Below, one piece after another: positions 1 to 9,252 of a stretch of 64,000 nt of DNA. This DNA is from Aequorivita sublithincola DSM 14238 (lineage in GTDB: Bacteria > Bacteroidota > Bacteroidia > Flavobacteriales > Flavobacteriaceae). The notes beneath the pieces are model-generated. The model had not been told where the DNA came from, did not search any database, and worked only from the letters and a program-made list of their open reading frames with translations. Each line of letters begins with the position of its first letter. The stretch's first letter is position 1. The position numbers were made by a program, and so were the translations under genes. The stretch covers positions 1,701,001 through 1,765,000 of the forward strand of contig NC_018013.1 in NCBI RefSeq assembly GCF_000265385.1, written 5' to 3'.

Positions 1-12
1 TTTTACAGGCAT
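1..12 (-). CDS. rpsP: Probable 30S ribosomal protein S16, first four codons only
   Basis: Reading leftward from position 12 the sequence gives ATG CCT GTA AAA (Met-Pro-Val-Lys) and then leaves the window. S16 proteins of this phylum begin with these residues. A good minus-strand -7 promoter box lies about 50 bp upstream, and the leader between them is GC-rich for this genome. Identity rests on four residues plus promoter context, so it is tentative; any other protein starting MPVK remains possible. Confidence 0.4.
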
Positions 13-61
13 ATTTAAATTAATTTTTGGAGTTCCCGACCCCGGTTATAATTAAGGACGG

Positions 62-69
62 CAAAGATA
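62..69 (-). promoter_or_regulatory. Leftward -7 promoter box
   Basis: The minus strand reads TATCTTTG, a match to the Bacteroidota -7 consensus TAnnTTTG. It would drive the gene that starts at position 12 and leaves the window. No clean TTTG is seen 19 bp upstream. Confidence 0.45.
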
Positions 70-112
70 GTATATTTTCTTTTTGAAATTCAATCAATTA
101 AAGTTTTTATTT

Positions 113-120
113 TACATTTG
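113..120 (+). promoter_or_regulatory. Rightward -7 promoter box
   Basis: TACATTTG matches TAnnTTTG and lies 26 bp before the start codon of the DUF6252-like lipoprotein gene. The -33 TTTG is not at the ideal spacing, so only the -7 half is supported. Confidence 0.4.
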
Positions 121-146
121 CCAAAACCCTAAATACCCTTTTACTT

Positions 147-944
147 ATGAAAAAGTTTCTATTTATACTTTTAGCCGTTCTATCTATAGTTTCCTGCGAA
201 GATGTTGAAGATAACCAAGTTGCATTGCAGGCAAAAGTAGACAATAGATTCTATAAGTCTAACGATGTAAAGGCAGTTTTAAATGATAATGGTAGCGTTA
301 CTATTCAAGGAGTTAATGATGACGAGTCGCTAACGATTCATATTTCACGCTTGGGTAAAGGAAATTTTACTATTGCTGAAGGACGTCCAAATTATGCTTT
401 TTATGAGGATATGGGTGGAAATCTTTACACTACAGAACCGAATGGCGAAGGTGTAATAACCATTTCTGAAGTGAATGAAACTAATAAAACGCTTTCCGGA
501 ATATTCAACTTCAATGCTTTTCTTCCTGGAGTAGATACAATTTATGTTTCAAAAGGAGTTTTACATGACGTTAGTTATGACGATGGAATCATTGTAGATC
601 CAACCAACGATGGAACTTTTAGCGCCGTAGTTGATGGCAATACATTCTTGCCAATTCTTGTAAATGTTCGAAATACCGGTAATACCTTAATAATAACAGG
701 AAGCAAAGCCAATTCTTTAATTGCAATTTCAGTGCCTGCTACAGTCGAAGTTGGAGTATATACTTTACCAGAAACAGGTTTTAATGCGAAGTATCAAGAT
801 CTTATTGGTACTGATAACGTAACTGACGGCTCACTAAACATCCTTGAACACGACACTACGGCAAAAACCATAAAGGGAACTTTTGCCTTTGTTACCAACC
901 GCACCGAAATCACGGAAGGGAAGTTTGATGTTGTATATAAATAG
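147..944 (+). CDS. DUF6252-like lipoprotein with two repeats
   Basis: A 265-residue exported lipoprotein. The N-terminus has two lysines, a hydrophobic stretch and a lipobox ending at Cys17 (SIVSC), so it should be lipidated and sit in the cell envelope. The rest looks like two copies of a beta-rich domain. Each has a section with short G-x-Y/G-x-F strands and a later 'GTF/GIF-x-F' strand (about residues 25-140 and 150-265), as in DUF6252 proteins of flavobacteria. No catalytic residues are evident and the function is unknown. It stands alone, with a -7 box just upstream and a repeat element downstream. Confidence 0.7.
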   Translation: MKKFLFILLAVLSIVSCEDVEDNQVALQAKVDNRFYKSNDVKAVLNDNGSVTIQGVNDDESLTIHISRLGKGNFTIAEGRPNYAFYEDMGGNLYTTEPNGEGVITISEVNETNKTLSGIFNFNAFLPGVDTIYVSKGVLHDVSYDDGIIVDPTNDGTFSAVVDGNTFLPILVNVRNTGNTLIITGSKANSLIAISVPATVEVGVYTLPETGFNAKYQDLIGTDNVTDGSLNILEHDTTAKTIKGTFAFVTNRTEITEGKFDVVYK

Positions 945-995
945 TCTGGTTCTACCATTATTTGTGTGGAAGAAAATGAGAAATCTTTTTAATTG

Positions 996-1104
996 GACAT
1001 AAGACGAAAGGACTTAAGACTAATAATAACCTCCTATTTAATATGTTTTTCAAAAAAGCTATTTTTTTAGTCTTAAGTTCTATGTCATAAAGTCTTATGT
1101 CAGT
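996..1104. repeat. Inverted pair of heptamer-periodic repeats
   Basis: Two degenerate 7-bp-period tracts face each other. On the left (996-1030) units such as GACATAA, GACGAAA, GGACTTA and AGACTAA are seen. On the right (1070-1104) are GTCTTAA, GTTCTAT, GTCATAA, AGTCTTA and TGTCAGT. The right tract is roughly the reverse complement of the left. A related copy occurs at 25846-25880. The rest of the 350-bp gap 945-1294 shows no gene. Confidence 0.6.
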
Positions 1105-1333
1105 TTTTAAACACTATTATCAAACTATTCTCATAATATTCATTGTAAAACCAATAATATTCTACTTAAAATCCGCTTCAAAGGTTAAACCTTGTTAATT
1201 TGCGCTAAACTTAGGTTAATAATTCGTTGAAAACCTTCTATTCATGGTATATTAGGATATATCCGAATGAAGTTGAGCAGTTGTCTTTAGAGGAATGATG
1301 AAGAAAAAACAGCTGTATAATTTAAAACGAAAG

Positions 1334-1786
1334 ATGATGAAGTTTACTGAAAAAATGACAAGCAAATTAAACGAACTGTTAGAGAAAAATTATGATGCCG
1401 AAAAGGGTTATAAAAAAGCTGCAGAAAAAGTGGAGAACACAAAACTGAAGCAATTCTTTGGCGAACAAGCTCAAAAGCGATATGATTTCGGTCACGAATT
1501 AAAGACTGAGATTAAAAACTACGGCGAAACTCCAGAAAAAGGTGGAAGCACCAAAGGAGCAATTCACAGAACTTGGATGGATATTGAAACGGCCTTTTCT
1601 TCAAATAATGAAGAAACAATTTTAGGCGAAGTTCAAAAAGGTGAAAAAGCTGCAATTGAAGAGTACAATGAAGTGATTAAAGACACAACATTACCTCCAA
1701 CGACTCAGAAAGTTTTGACCAATCAACGTGACACCATCAATACTGCGTGGCAAAGTGCTAAAAACTTTGAAAAAGTAGTCGCTTAA
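1334..1786 (+). CDS. Ferritin-like four-helix protein, DUF2383/PA2169 family
   Basis: A small acidic and lysine-rich all-helical protein of about 150 residues. It resembles the DUF2383 family: N-terminal 'LNELLEKNYDAEKGY', then a helix with FFGEQAQKR, then Glu-rich helices. Family members have a ferritin-like fold, and many are stress-induced in Bacteroidota; the biochemical role is not established. Start choice is uncertain: an in-frame ATG at 1295 would add 13 basic residues that do not look like the family, so the ATG pair at 1334/1337 is preferred. It is monocistronic and is followed by a strong terminator. Confidence 0.65.
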   Translation: MMKFTEKMTSKLNELLEKNYDAEKGYKKAAEKVENTKLKQFFGEQAQKRYDFGHELKTEIKNYGETPEKGGSTKGAIHRTWMDIETAFSSNNEETILGEVQKGEKAAIEEYNEVIKDTTLPPTTQKVLTNQRDTINTAWQSAKNFEKVVA

Positions 1787-1807
1787 TATTTTTTGAAAAA
1801 GAAGAAC

Positions 1808-1843
1808 AAAACCGTCTTTGGAAATTTCCAAAGACGGTTTTTT
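1808..1843 (+). terminator. Rho-independent terminator
   Basis: A perfect inverted repeat (17-bp arms, 1808-1824 with 1825-1841) runs into a T tract. The arms abut, so the real stem will have a few unpaired central bases. It lies 22 bp after the DUF2383 stop. Confidence 0.8.
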
Positions 1844-2004
1844 ATTGTGAACAACTCTTCATAGTTTTCCTTCCCGAAGGCGGTTGATTTTTCTATTTTT
1901 ACTTTTTTCAAAAATTGTGTCTTCGATACATTTTGGAAGCAAGAAAATTAGTCTCGAAACTTAAGTTTTCGATAATGCTTTCAAAACACTCAGACGCCTT
2001 TGTT

Positions 2005-2039
2005 CTAATCCCTATTTCCTAACTCCTAAATCCCTGAAA
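2005..2039 (+). repeat. Heptamer-periodic tract before dnaE
   Basis: Five 7-bp units CTAATCC, CTATTTC, CTAACTC, CTAAATC and CCTGAAA end directly before the dnaE start codon. The reverse-complement type (GATTAGG) occurs at 53616-53657. Confidence 0.5.
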
Positions 2040-2041
2040 AA

Positions 2042-5000
2042 ATGTTTTTAATCTTCGATACAGAAACCACAGGCCTTCCAAAACGTTACAACGCTCCCGT
2101 GAGCGATAGCGATAACTGGCCACGCTGTATCCAGATTGCTTGGCAGCTTCACGATGAAATGGGGGATATGATTGAGCATCAAGATTATTTGGTGCAGCCC
2201 GAAGGTTTCAACATTCCTTTTGATGCTGAAAAAATCCACGGAATTTCAACCGAATTGGCAACTTCTGAAGGAATTTCCTTGGAAGAAATGATTGAAAAAT
2301 TCAAAATTGCGCTTTCAAAAACAAAATTCATTGTTGGTCAAAACCTAGGTTTCGATGTAAATATTATGGGCGCGGAATTTTTCCGTTTAGGAATAGAAAA
2401 CCCGTTACCAAATTTTCCAGTTTTGGATACGTGTACGGAAACCACCGCCCAATTATGTCAGATTCCTGGTGGTCGTGGCGGAAAGTCTAAATTGCCAACA
2501 TTAACCGAGCTTCACGAATATCTTTTTAGCGAACCTTTTGCCGAAGCACATAATGCAACAGCAGATGTTGAGGCCACCACACGTTGTTTTCTAGAATTGG
2601 TTCGTCGTCAAATTTTCACGAAAGAGGAACTTGATGTACAGCCAGATTATTTCGAAAATTTTTCAGAAGAAAACCCAAAAATCATTCAGCTTATTGGGCT
2701 GAAACATATAAATCTTAAAAAAGCTTCAGAAAAAATTCGGAAGCAAATGCAGGCCGTTTCAGAAAAAGAGGAAATCTCTTCCGAAGAAATAAAAGAAAAT
2801 ATTGCCACGCTAGAAGATGCTCCGTTTGTGCACCTTCACAATCATTCTCAGTTTTCAATTTTGCAATCCACTTCCAGTACGATAGATTTGGTGAATGCAG
2901 CCGTTGAAAATAATATGTCCGCCGTTGCAATCACGGATACGGGCAATATGATGGGCGCATTTCACTTTGTACAAGCCGTTTCTAATTACAATAAAACCTT
3001 AGCTGACTTACCTAAAAATGATGAGGAAGAAACTTCACCAGAACCTTTAAAAGCGATTGTAGGTTGCGAATTCTTCGTTTGCGAAGATCATCTCAACAAA
3101 AACCACAAGGACAACGGCTATCAAATTGTAATGCTCGCCAAAAACAAAAGCGGCTACCACAATTTGGCGAAAATGGCTTCAATCGCATACACCGAAGGTT
3201 TTTATTATGTCCCTCGAATCGATAAAAATATTGTAGAAAAGTACAAAGAAGACATCATTGTTTTAACTGGAAGTCTTTATGGCGAAGTGCCTGGAAAAAT
3301 TCTAAACATAGGCGAAAACCAAGCTGAGGAAGCACTTCTTTGGTGGAAAGAAATGTTTGGTGAAGACCTTTATGTGGAAATTATGCGCCACGACCAAGAA
3401 GACGAAAAGCGCGTAAACGATGTTTTGGTTGAAATGGCGCAGCGCAATAATGTAAAACTCGTTGCTTGCAACAACACTTATTATATTGACAAAGAAGACG
3501 CCAACGCGCACGATATTTTACTTTGCGTAAAAGATGGTGAAAAACAGGCAACGCCAATTGGTCGTGGTCGCGGATATCGTTACGGTTTGCCAAATCAGGA
3601 ATACTATTTTAAGTCGCAGGATCAAATGAAAGTCCTTTTTAAAGATCTTCCTGAAGCAATTTCGAATATTGAAGAAGTAGTTTCAAAAATTCAACCTTTT
3701 TCATTGCATCGTGACGTTTTGCTACCCAATTTCGGTATCCCAAAAAAATTTTTAAAAACTGACGATATTGACGGTGGGAAACGTGGTGAGAATGCCTATT
3801 TACGCTATCTAACCTATGAAGGCGCCAAAAGACGCTATCCAGAATTAATAGAAGTTTCTTATGAAGCACTTACAAGTTTTGAGCTTCCAGAAAATGCTTC
3901 AGAGCGCGTAAAAGAAATTAAGCAACGTCTCGATTTTGAGTTGGATGTAATCGCCAATACAGGTTATCCTGGTTACTTTTTGATTGTACAAGATTTTATT
4001 GCCGAAGCACGGAAAATGGATGTTTCCGTTGGCCCAGGACGTGGTTCTGCGGCGGGAAGTGCTGTTGCCTACTGCTTGGGAATCACAAATATTTGTCCAA
4101 TAAAGTACGATTTGCTTTTTGAGCGTTTCCTAAACCCAGATCGTGTAAGTATGCCCGATATTGATATTGATTTTGATGATGAAGGCCGGAGCAAGGTTAT
4201 GGATTACGTAATCAACAAATACGGAAGTAACCAAGTAGCGCAAATTATCACTTATGGAACTATGGCAGCAAAATCCTCCATTCGCGATACAGCGCGGGTT
4301 TTAGATTTACCGTTGAATGACGCCGACAGAATTTCGAAACTCATTCCAAACATGACTAAACTGAACAAAATTTTCGGTTTGAGTGATGCGGAACTGCGAG
4401 GTCGTTTTCGAAGTGATGAACTTCCAAAAGTGCACGAACTTCTAAATCTTTCCAAAGGAAGTGATCTGGAAGCGCAAACCATAAATCAGGCTAAAGTGCT
4501 TGAAGGTTCTGTTCGGAATACTGGAATTCACGCTTGTGGTGTAATTATTACGCCTAGCGATATTACAGATTTTGTACCCGTTGCCACTGCAAAAGATTCA
4601 GATTTATATGTAACCCAATTTGACAACTCGGTTGTTGAAAGTGCGGGACTTCTAAAAATGGATTTCTTGGGTTTAAAAACGTTGACACTTATAAAAGACA
4701 CGGTTAAACTCGTAAAACACAAGCACGATATTGATCTGGATCCAGATGTTTTTCCGCTTGATGATGAAAAGACATACGAGCTTTTCCAAAGAGGAGAAAC
4801 AGTTGGGATTTTTCAATATGAATCTGCCGGAATGCAGAAATACATGAAGGAATTAAAGCCAACGGTTTTTGCGGATTTAATAGCAATGAACGCGCTTTAC
4901 CGTCCGGGCCCGATGGAATACATTCCGAGTTTCGTAAAAAGAAAGCATGGCGAAGAAGAAATAGAATATGACCTTCCTGGAATGGAAGAATATTTAAAAG

Positions 5001-6472
5001 AAACCTACGGAATTACAGTTTACCAAGAGCAGGTGATGTTGCTTTCGCAAAAATTAGCAGGCTTTACAAAAGGTGAAGCAGACGTTTTGCGAAAAGCGAT
5101 GGGTAAAAAGCAAAAATCGGTGCTCGACAAAATGAAACCGCAATTTGTTGCTCAAGCTTCGGAAAAAGGCCACGATGCAGAAAAGTTAGAAAAAATCTGG
5201 AAGGATTGGGAAGCTTTTGCGAGTTACGCTTTCAACAAATCTCACTCCACTTGTTATGCTTGGATTGCTTACCAAACAGCCTATTTAAAAGCACATTATC
5301 CTGCGGAATATATGGCTGCGGTGCTTTCAAATAATATGAGCGATATAAAACAAGTCACCTTTTTTATGGACGAATGTAAGCGGATGGGAATGAAAGTTTT
5401 GGGACCAGACGTAAATGAATCTTTCCACAAATTTACAGTGAACGATCAAGGAGCAATCCGTTTTGGAATGGGTGCCGTAAAAGGTGTGGGCAGCAGCGCC
5501 GTTTCAACGATTGTTGAACATAGAAAAGACGGGAAATACAAATCGGTTTTTGATTTGGCAAAGCGAATTGACCTGCGTTCCGCAAATAAAAAAGCATTTG
5601 AAAACTTAGCATTGGCGGGTGGTTTTGATAGTTTCGATGCGCATCGAGCGCAATATCTTCACGACGATGGCGATGGAGTAATGTTTTTGGAAAAAGTGTT
5701 GCGTTATGCCGCAAAGTATCAGGAAACGCAGAACTCTTCACAAGTAAGTCTATTTGGCGATGCTAGCGAAGTACAAATTCCTGAGCCCGAAGTTCCACCT
5801 TGTGAGGAATGGGGCACGATGAAAAAATTGAGACAGGAGCGCGAAGTGGTTGGTGTATATATTTCAGGCCATCCGCTGGATGATTTTAAAATAGAAATGG
5901 ACAGTTTTACAAATTGCAAGGTTTCAAATTTTAATCATTTGGAGGATTATCTTAATAAAGAAATGTGCTTTGGAGGTGTTGTTAGTGATGTTCAACACCG
6001 AGAATCGAAGGCTGGAAAAGGTTGGGCTATTTTCACCGTTGAAGATTATGACGATAGTTACGATTTCAAAATTTTTGGTGAAGAATATTTAAAATGGCGC
6101 CATTTCTTGGTTCCAAACAGCTTCATCTATGGACGGGTTTTAGTAAAAGAAGGCTGGACAAATCGTGAAACTGGTAAAAAGAGTGACCCACGCCTTCAAT
6201 ATAATAGCGTTCAATTACTTCACGATGTTATGGAAACGCACGGAAAAAAGTTAACGATTTCAATGCCGTTGAGCGATTTGAAAGATGGACGGATTGATTC
6301 ACTTAAAAATCTCGTAAAAACCCATAAAGGCGAAAAACAATTGTTTTTTGTGGTTTATGAAAAAGACGAAAAAATTCATCTTACTATGCCTAGCCGAAAT
6401 CATAAGATCAACATATCCAAGGAATTATTGGATGAGCTTGAAAAGGAACAGGTTCGGTATAAGTTGAATTGA
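2042..6472 (+). CDS. dnaE: DNA polymerase III alpha subunit with fused N-terminal 3'-5' exonuclease
   Basis: The replicative polymerase, 1476 residues. Residues 1-200 form a DnaQ-like DEDDh proofreading exonuclease: FDTETTG at residues 5-11 and HNATADVEAT near residue 172. A PHP domain begins near residue 263 (HLHNHSQF). The C-family polymerase core carries the catalytic triad in PDIDIDF near residues 704-711 and YRPGPM further on. The C-terminus has the helix-hairpin-helix and OB-fold regions. Fusion of the exonuclease to DnaE is usual in Flavobacteriia, whereas proteobacterial DnaE is about 1160 residues and uses a separate DnaQ. trxA follows after 100 bp. Confidence 0.95.
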   Translation: MFLIFDTETTGLPKRYNAPVSDSDNWPRCIQIAWQLHDEMGDMIEHQDYLVQPEGFNIPFDAEKIHGISTELATSEGISLEEMIEKFKIALSKTKFIVGQNLGFDVNIMGAEFFRLGIENPLPNFPVLDTCTETTAQLCQIPGGRGGKSKLPTLTELHEYLFSEPFAEAHNATADVEATTRCFLELVRRQIFTKEELDVQPDYFENFSEENPKIIQLIGLKHINLKKASEKIRKQMQAVSEKEEISSEEIKENIATLEDAPFVHLHNHSQFSILQSTSSTIDLVNAAVENNMSAVAITDTGNMMGAFHFVQAVSNYNKTLADLPKNDEEETSPEPLKAIVGCEFFVCEDHLNKNHKDNGYQIVMLAKNKSGYHNLAKMASIAYTEGFYYVPRIDKNIVEKYKEDIIVLTGSLYGEVPGKILNIGENQAEEALLWWKEMFGEDLYVEIMRHDQEDEKRVNDVLVEMAQRNNVKLVACNNTYYIDKEDANAHDILLCVKDGEKQATPIGRGRGYRYGLPNQEYYFKSQDQMKVLFKDLPEAISNIEEVVSKIQPFSLHRDVLLPNFGIPKKFLKTDDIDGGKRGENAYLRYLTYEGAKRRYPELIEVSYEALTSFELPENASERVKEIKQRLDFELDVIANTGYPGYFLIVQDFIAEARKMDVSVGPGRGSAAGSAVAYCLGITNICPIKYDLLFERFLNPDRVSMPDIDIDFDDEGRSKVMDYVINKYGSNQVAQIITYGTMAAKSSIRDTARVLDLPLNDADRISKLIPNMTKLNKIFGLSDAELRGRFRSDELPKVHELLNLSKGSDLEAQTINQAKVLEGSVRNTGIHACGVIITPSDITDFVPVATAKDSDLYVTQFDNSVVESAGLLKMDFLGLKTLTLIKDTVKLVKHKHDIDLDPDVFPLDDEKTYELFQRGETVGIFQYESAGMQKYMKELKPTVFADLIAMNALYRPGPMEYIPSFVKRKHGEEEIEYDLPGMEEYLKETYGITVYQEQVMLLSQKLAGFTKGEADVLRKAMGKKQKSVLDKMKPQFVAQASEKGHDAEKLEKIWKDWEAFASYAFNKSHSTCYAWIAYQTAYLKAHYPAEYMAAVLSNNMSDIKQVTFFMDECKRMGMKVLGPDVNESFHKFTVNDQGAIRFGMGAVKGVGSSAVSTIVEHRKDGKYKSVFDLAKRIDLRSANKKAFENLALAGGFDSFDAHRAQYLHDDGDGVMFLEKVLRYAAKYQETQNSSQVSLFGDASEVQIPEPEVPPCEEWGTMKKLRQEREVVGVYISGHPLDDFKIEMDSFTNCKVSNFNHLEDYLNKEMCFGGVVSDVQHRESKAGKGWAIFTVEDYDDSYDFKIFGEEYLKWRHFLVPNSFIYGRVLVKEGWTNRETGKKSDPRLQYNSVQLLHDVMETHGKKLTISMPLSDLKDGRIDSLKNLVKTHKGEKQLFFVVYEKDEKIHLTMPSRNHKINISKELLDELEKEQVRYKLN

Positions 6473-6542
6473 TAATAGAAATAAACAATACTCACATTTC
6501 CTAAACATATATTAACAACCACTTTATAGTAAAAAAAATAAC

Positions 6543-6550
6543 TATTTTTG
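6543..6550 (+). promoter_or_regulatory. -7 box upstream of trxA
   Basis: TATTTTTG fits TAnnTTTG and lies 22 bp before the trxA start codon. A TTTA sits too close upstream to be an ideal -33 element. The position fits an own promoter for trxA. Confidence 0.4.
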
Positions 6551-6572
6551 ACAATCATTAAAAACAAAGATT

Positions 6573-6890
6573 ATGGCATTAGAAATAACAGACGCAAATT
6601 TTGAAGAAACAGTTCTAAAAAGTGACAAACCAGTATTGGTTGACTTTTGGGCAGCTTGGTGTGGACCTTGCCGAATGGTAGGACCAATCATTGAAGAAAT
6701 AAGTAAAGAATACGAAGGCAAAGCCATTGTAGGAAAAGTAGATGTAGATGCAAACCAAGAGTTTGCCGCAAAATACGGAGTACGTAACATTCCAACCGTA
6801 TTGGTTTTCCAAAATGGTGAAGTAGTTGGCCGTCAAGTAGGCGTTGCTCCTAAAAATGTTTACGCAGAGGCGATTGATGTGCTTTTGTAA
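6573..6890 (+). CDS. trxA: Thioredoxin
   Basis: A 105-residue cytoplasmic thioredoxin, the usual length. It has the redox motif WCGPC (Cys30 and Cys33) after the strand VLVDFWA, and the conserved cis-proline in NIPT near residue 75. It reduces disulfides in partners such as ribonucleotide reductase and peroxiredoxins. It lies just after dnaE, has its own -7 box and ends at a hairpin terminator. No signal peptide is present, so it is not a periplasmic variant. Confidence 0.95.
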   Translation: MALEITDANFEETVLKSDKPVLVDFWAAWCGPCRMVGPIIEEISKEYEGKAIVGKVDVDANQEFAAKYGVRNIPTVLVFQNGEVVGRQVGVAPKNVYAEAIDVLL

Positions 6891-6914
6891 AATTTCAAAA
6901 GAAATAAATCTATA

Positions 6915-6943
6915 AAAGGCTTGGCGTATTGCTAGGCCTTTTT
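6915..6943 (+). terminator. Terminator after trxA
   Basis: An 11-bp stem (AAAGGCTTGGC with GCTAGGCCTTT, two G-U pairs) and a 5-nt loop are followed by a short T run, 24 bp after the trxA stop. Confidence 0.75.
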
Positions 6944-6972
6944 CTATATTAGTAAAATGTCTGGACAGGCGT

Positions 6973-7058
6973 GTCATGCTGAGCGCAGTCGAAGCACTGT
7001 CGAGACTCTCTATTAAAATAATATAATTATAAAACCTCTCGACTACACTCGAGGAGAC
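6973..7058. repeat. REP-like palindromic intergenic element
   Basis: It begins GTCATGCTGAGCGCAGTCGA and ends in a section rich in CTCGA inverted repeats (about 7037-7058). The opening 15 bases match the start of the palindromic insert inside hemW at 22819 almost exactly. It fills the gap between trxA and the ClpP-like gene. Confidence 0.6.
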
Positions 7059-7070
7059 AGACCAAAAACT

Positions 7071-7616
7071 ATGGAAAAAACAAAAAAAGTACAAGATATA
7101 ATTGACGGCAAATTATTGGAGGAACGCAAAGTGTTCCTTTGGGGAATGGTGGATGACAAAAGCGCACGCCATGTTGTGGATAGGCTGATGTATCTAGACG
7201 CCTTGAGCCACGACGAAATAAAATTCTACATCAATAGTCCGGGCGGCTATGTAACTTCAGGGTTTTCAATTTATGACACTATGCGCGAGATAAAAAGTCC
7301 GGTTTCAACAATTTGTACTGGTTTAGCGGCTTCAATGGGAAGTATTTTGCTTTCCGCAGGCGAAAAAGGAAAACGTTTTATTCAACCACACGCACGCGTT
7401 ATGATTCACCAACCAAGCGGTGGGGCTCGTGGCGTTGCTAGCGATATTGAAATTACCGCTCAGGAAATTTTGAAAACAAAAGAAATCAGCGCACGAATTT
7501 TAGCTGAAAACTGTGGCCAAAAATTTGAAAAAGTGATGAAAGATTTTAACCGCGATCATTGGATGGATGCTGGAGAATCTGTTGAATATGGAATTGTAGA
7601 TAAAGTTTTGAAATAA
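7071..7616 (+). CDS. ClpP-family serine protease subunit
   Basis: A 181-residue ClpP-like peptidase. The catalytic triad is visible: Ser88 in GLAASMGS, His113 in MIHQPSGG, and Asp162 in NRDHWM. The handle region and the C-terminal VEYGIVDKVLK are also conserved. ClpP rings degrade proteins fed by Clp ATPases. It is a little shorter than the housekeeping ClpP (about 195-225 residues), lacks a long propeptide, and has no clpX neighbour, so it is probably the second ClpP paralogue found in many Bacteroidota. An NlpE-like gene follows after 5 bp, which suggests cotranscription. Confidence 0.85.
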   Translation: MEKTKKVQDIIDGKLLEERKVFLWGMVDDKSARHVVDRLMYLDALSHDEIKFYINSPGGYVTSGFSIYDTMREIKSPVSTICTGLAASMGSILLSAGEKGKRFIQPHARVMIHQPSGGARGVASDIEITAQEILKTKEISARILAENCGQKFEKVMKDFNRDHWMDAGESVEYGIVDKVLK

Positions 7617-7621
7617 TAAGT

Positions 7622-8083
7622 ATGAAAAAGATAGTATTGGGGTTAGCAATTGCAGCAATGACATTTGTAGGCTGCAAGAATGGAGAAAAAACAGAAACTT
7701 CTTCAGAAGAAACAACGGAAACTGTAGATCAGGCCATTGTAGATTCACATAACTCCGAAAATTCTTTAGATTGGGCAGGCGTCTATGAAGGAACAACGCC
7801 TTGTGCTGATTGTTCGGGAATTGAAACTATTTTAGAATTGAAAAACGATAAAACCTTTAAACTTTCGCAAACATATTTAGGTAAGACTGAAGACGACAAC
7901 TTATTTACTCAAGAAGGCAACTTTATTTGGAATCAAGATGGTACAGAGATTCGTTTAAAAATTGTAAGTGGTTCTTTTCAATTCAAAGTTGGTGAAAATC
8001 AAGTGTGGATGTTGGATGAAAAAGGAAATGTGATTGAAGGCGATTTGGCTAATATGTATATTTTGAAAAAAACGATTCAGTAG
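7622..8083 (+). CDS. NlpE N-terminal domain lipoprotein
   Basis: A 153-residue lipoprotein with a signal peptide and lipobox (TFVGC, Cys19), then an acidic Thr/Glu-rich linker. A domain starting near residue 56 carries the NlpE signature 'YEGTTPCADCSGI', with its CxxC pair. In E. coli NlpE is an outer-membrane lipoprotein that signals surface and copper stress; the family relation is clear but the role here is not. It follows the ClpP-like gene by 5 bp and precedes the DUF58 gene by 12 bp. Confidence 0.75.
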   Translation: MKKIVLGLAIAAMTFVGCKNGEKTETSSEETTETVDQAIVDSHNSENSLDWAGVYEGTTPCADCSGIETILELKNDKTFKLSQTYLGKTEDDNLFTQEGNFIWNQDGTEIRLKIVSGSFQFKVGENQVWMLDEKGNVIEGDLANMYILKKTIQ

Positions 8084-8095
8084 AAAATCTGACTT

Positions 8096-9025
8096 TTGAA
8101 TATAGAGAAAGAGATAAACGAAATTACAGGTTTTAAAAACCTAGAACTGCTTGCAAAACAAGTGGTGGAAGGCTTTATTTCTGGGCTTCACAAAAGCCCA
8201 TTTCACGGTTTTTCGGCAGAATTTGCTGAACATAAAATCTATAACAATGGCGAAAGTACCAAACATATAGATTGGAAACTTTTTGCCAAAACGGATAAAC
8301 TTTACACCAAACGTTACGAAGAAGAAACAAATCTACGTTGCCATTTAATAGTGGATAATAGTAGCTCGATGCACTATCCGAAATTGAAGCAGTTCAATAT
8401 AAATTCCTTGAACAAAATTGGGTTTTCTGTGTTGGCTTCCGCGGCAATTATGAATTTAATGAAACGACAGCGCGATGCCGTGGGATTGAGTGTTTACAGT
8501 GACGCTTATGAATTTTATGCTTCGGAAAAAGGAAGTGAGCGCCATCACCAAATGTTACTTCAAAAGTTGAATGAAGCCTTGCTTTCTTCAAAAGAAAATA
8601 CTCAAACCAAAACCTATGAACACCTTCATTTAATTGCAGAAAAGCTGAAACGCCGTTCGTTGGTTTTTCTTTTTACAGATATGTTTCAAAGTGATGCCGA
8701 AGCCGAAAAACTTTTTGATGCCCTTCAACATTTAAAACATAATAAACACGAAGTGGTTCTCTTCCATACATTTGATAAAAAGCGAGAGGTAAACTTCGAT
8801 TTTAGCAACCGCCCAAAGCGATTTGTAGATGTTGAAACAGGAGAACACGTAAATCTTTATGCAGATAATATTAAGGAACAATACGAAGAAGCCGTTCAAA
8901 ATTACTTTAAGGAACTGCAACTTCGCTGTGCGCAATACAGAATAAAATATGTTTTAACAGACATTAATGAGAGCTTCAACAAGATTTTGACTACCTATTT
9001 AGTGGAACGCCAGAAGTTTGGGTAA
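8096..9025 (+). CDS. DUF58 domain protein (von Willebrand A-like)
   Basis: A 309-residue cytoplasmic protein. It has the DUF58 signature 'STKHIDWKLFAKTDKLYTKR' (about residues 60-80), followed by a MIDAS-like DNSSSM near residue 85, so a vWA-type fold is expected. DUF58 proteins usually act with MoxR-type AAA ATPases; none lies in this window. The start is TTG at 8096, because no ATG fits before the conserved first helix (NIEKEINEITGFKNLELLA). It is the last gene of the run from 7071. Confidence 0.8.
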   Translation: MNIEKEINEITGFKNLELLAKQVVEGFISGLHKSPFHGFSAEFAEHKIYNNGESTKHIDWKLFAKTDKLYTKRYEEETNLRCHLIVDNSSSMHYPKLKQFNINSLNKIGFSVLASAAIMNLMKRQRDAVGLSVYSDAYEFYASEKGSERHHQMLLQKLNEALLSSKENTQTKTYEHLHLIAEKLKRRSLVFLFTDMFQSDAEAEKLFDALQHLKHNKHEVVLFHTFDKKREVNFDFSNRPKRFVDVETGEHVNLYADNIKEQYEEAVQNYFKELQLRCAQYRIKYVLTDINESFNKILTTYLVERQKFG

Positions 9026-9128
9026 AAACTGTATTTAGTGTTCAGTGGCGGTGTGCATTTACAATTTTATAAGTTTGAAGGTAGATATATGGCTCAAAGC
9101 AATTAATTTATTTTTTTCAATAAAATAG

Positions 9129-9159
9129 TTTGCGAAAATGAAATGGAGTAGTATATTTG
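9129..9159 (+). promoter_or_regulatory. Consensus promoter of tRNA-Asp
   Basis: TTTG at 9129-9132, exactly 19 bp, then TATATTTG at 9152-9159. This is a full match to the Bacteroidota housekeeping sigma-factor consensus. Transcription should start near 9166, about 100 bases before the tRNA. Confidence 0.8.
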
Positions 9160-9221
9160 CCACCGCTTAATACAGCAAGGAACATGTTTCCAAAATGTAT
9201 TGGTAACAATTTTTCACTATG

Positions 9222-9252
9222 CCTAACTGTTGTTAGGGTTTACCGAAAGGTA
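9222..9252 (+). other. Two small hairpins in the tRNA-Asp 5' leader
   Basis: CCTAAC-TGTT-GTTAGG (9222-9237) and TACC-GAAA-GGTA (9241-9252, with a GNRA tetraloop) lie between the promoter and the tRNA. They could be processing signals. The role is inferred from position only. Confidence 0.4.

Noticed and set aside
6615..7094. Minus-strand frame of 159 codons
   Set aside because: It covers most of trxA antisense, a terminator and a REP element; the product has no family likeness and depends on the repeat sequence.
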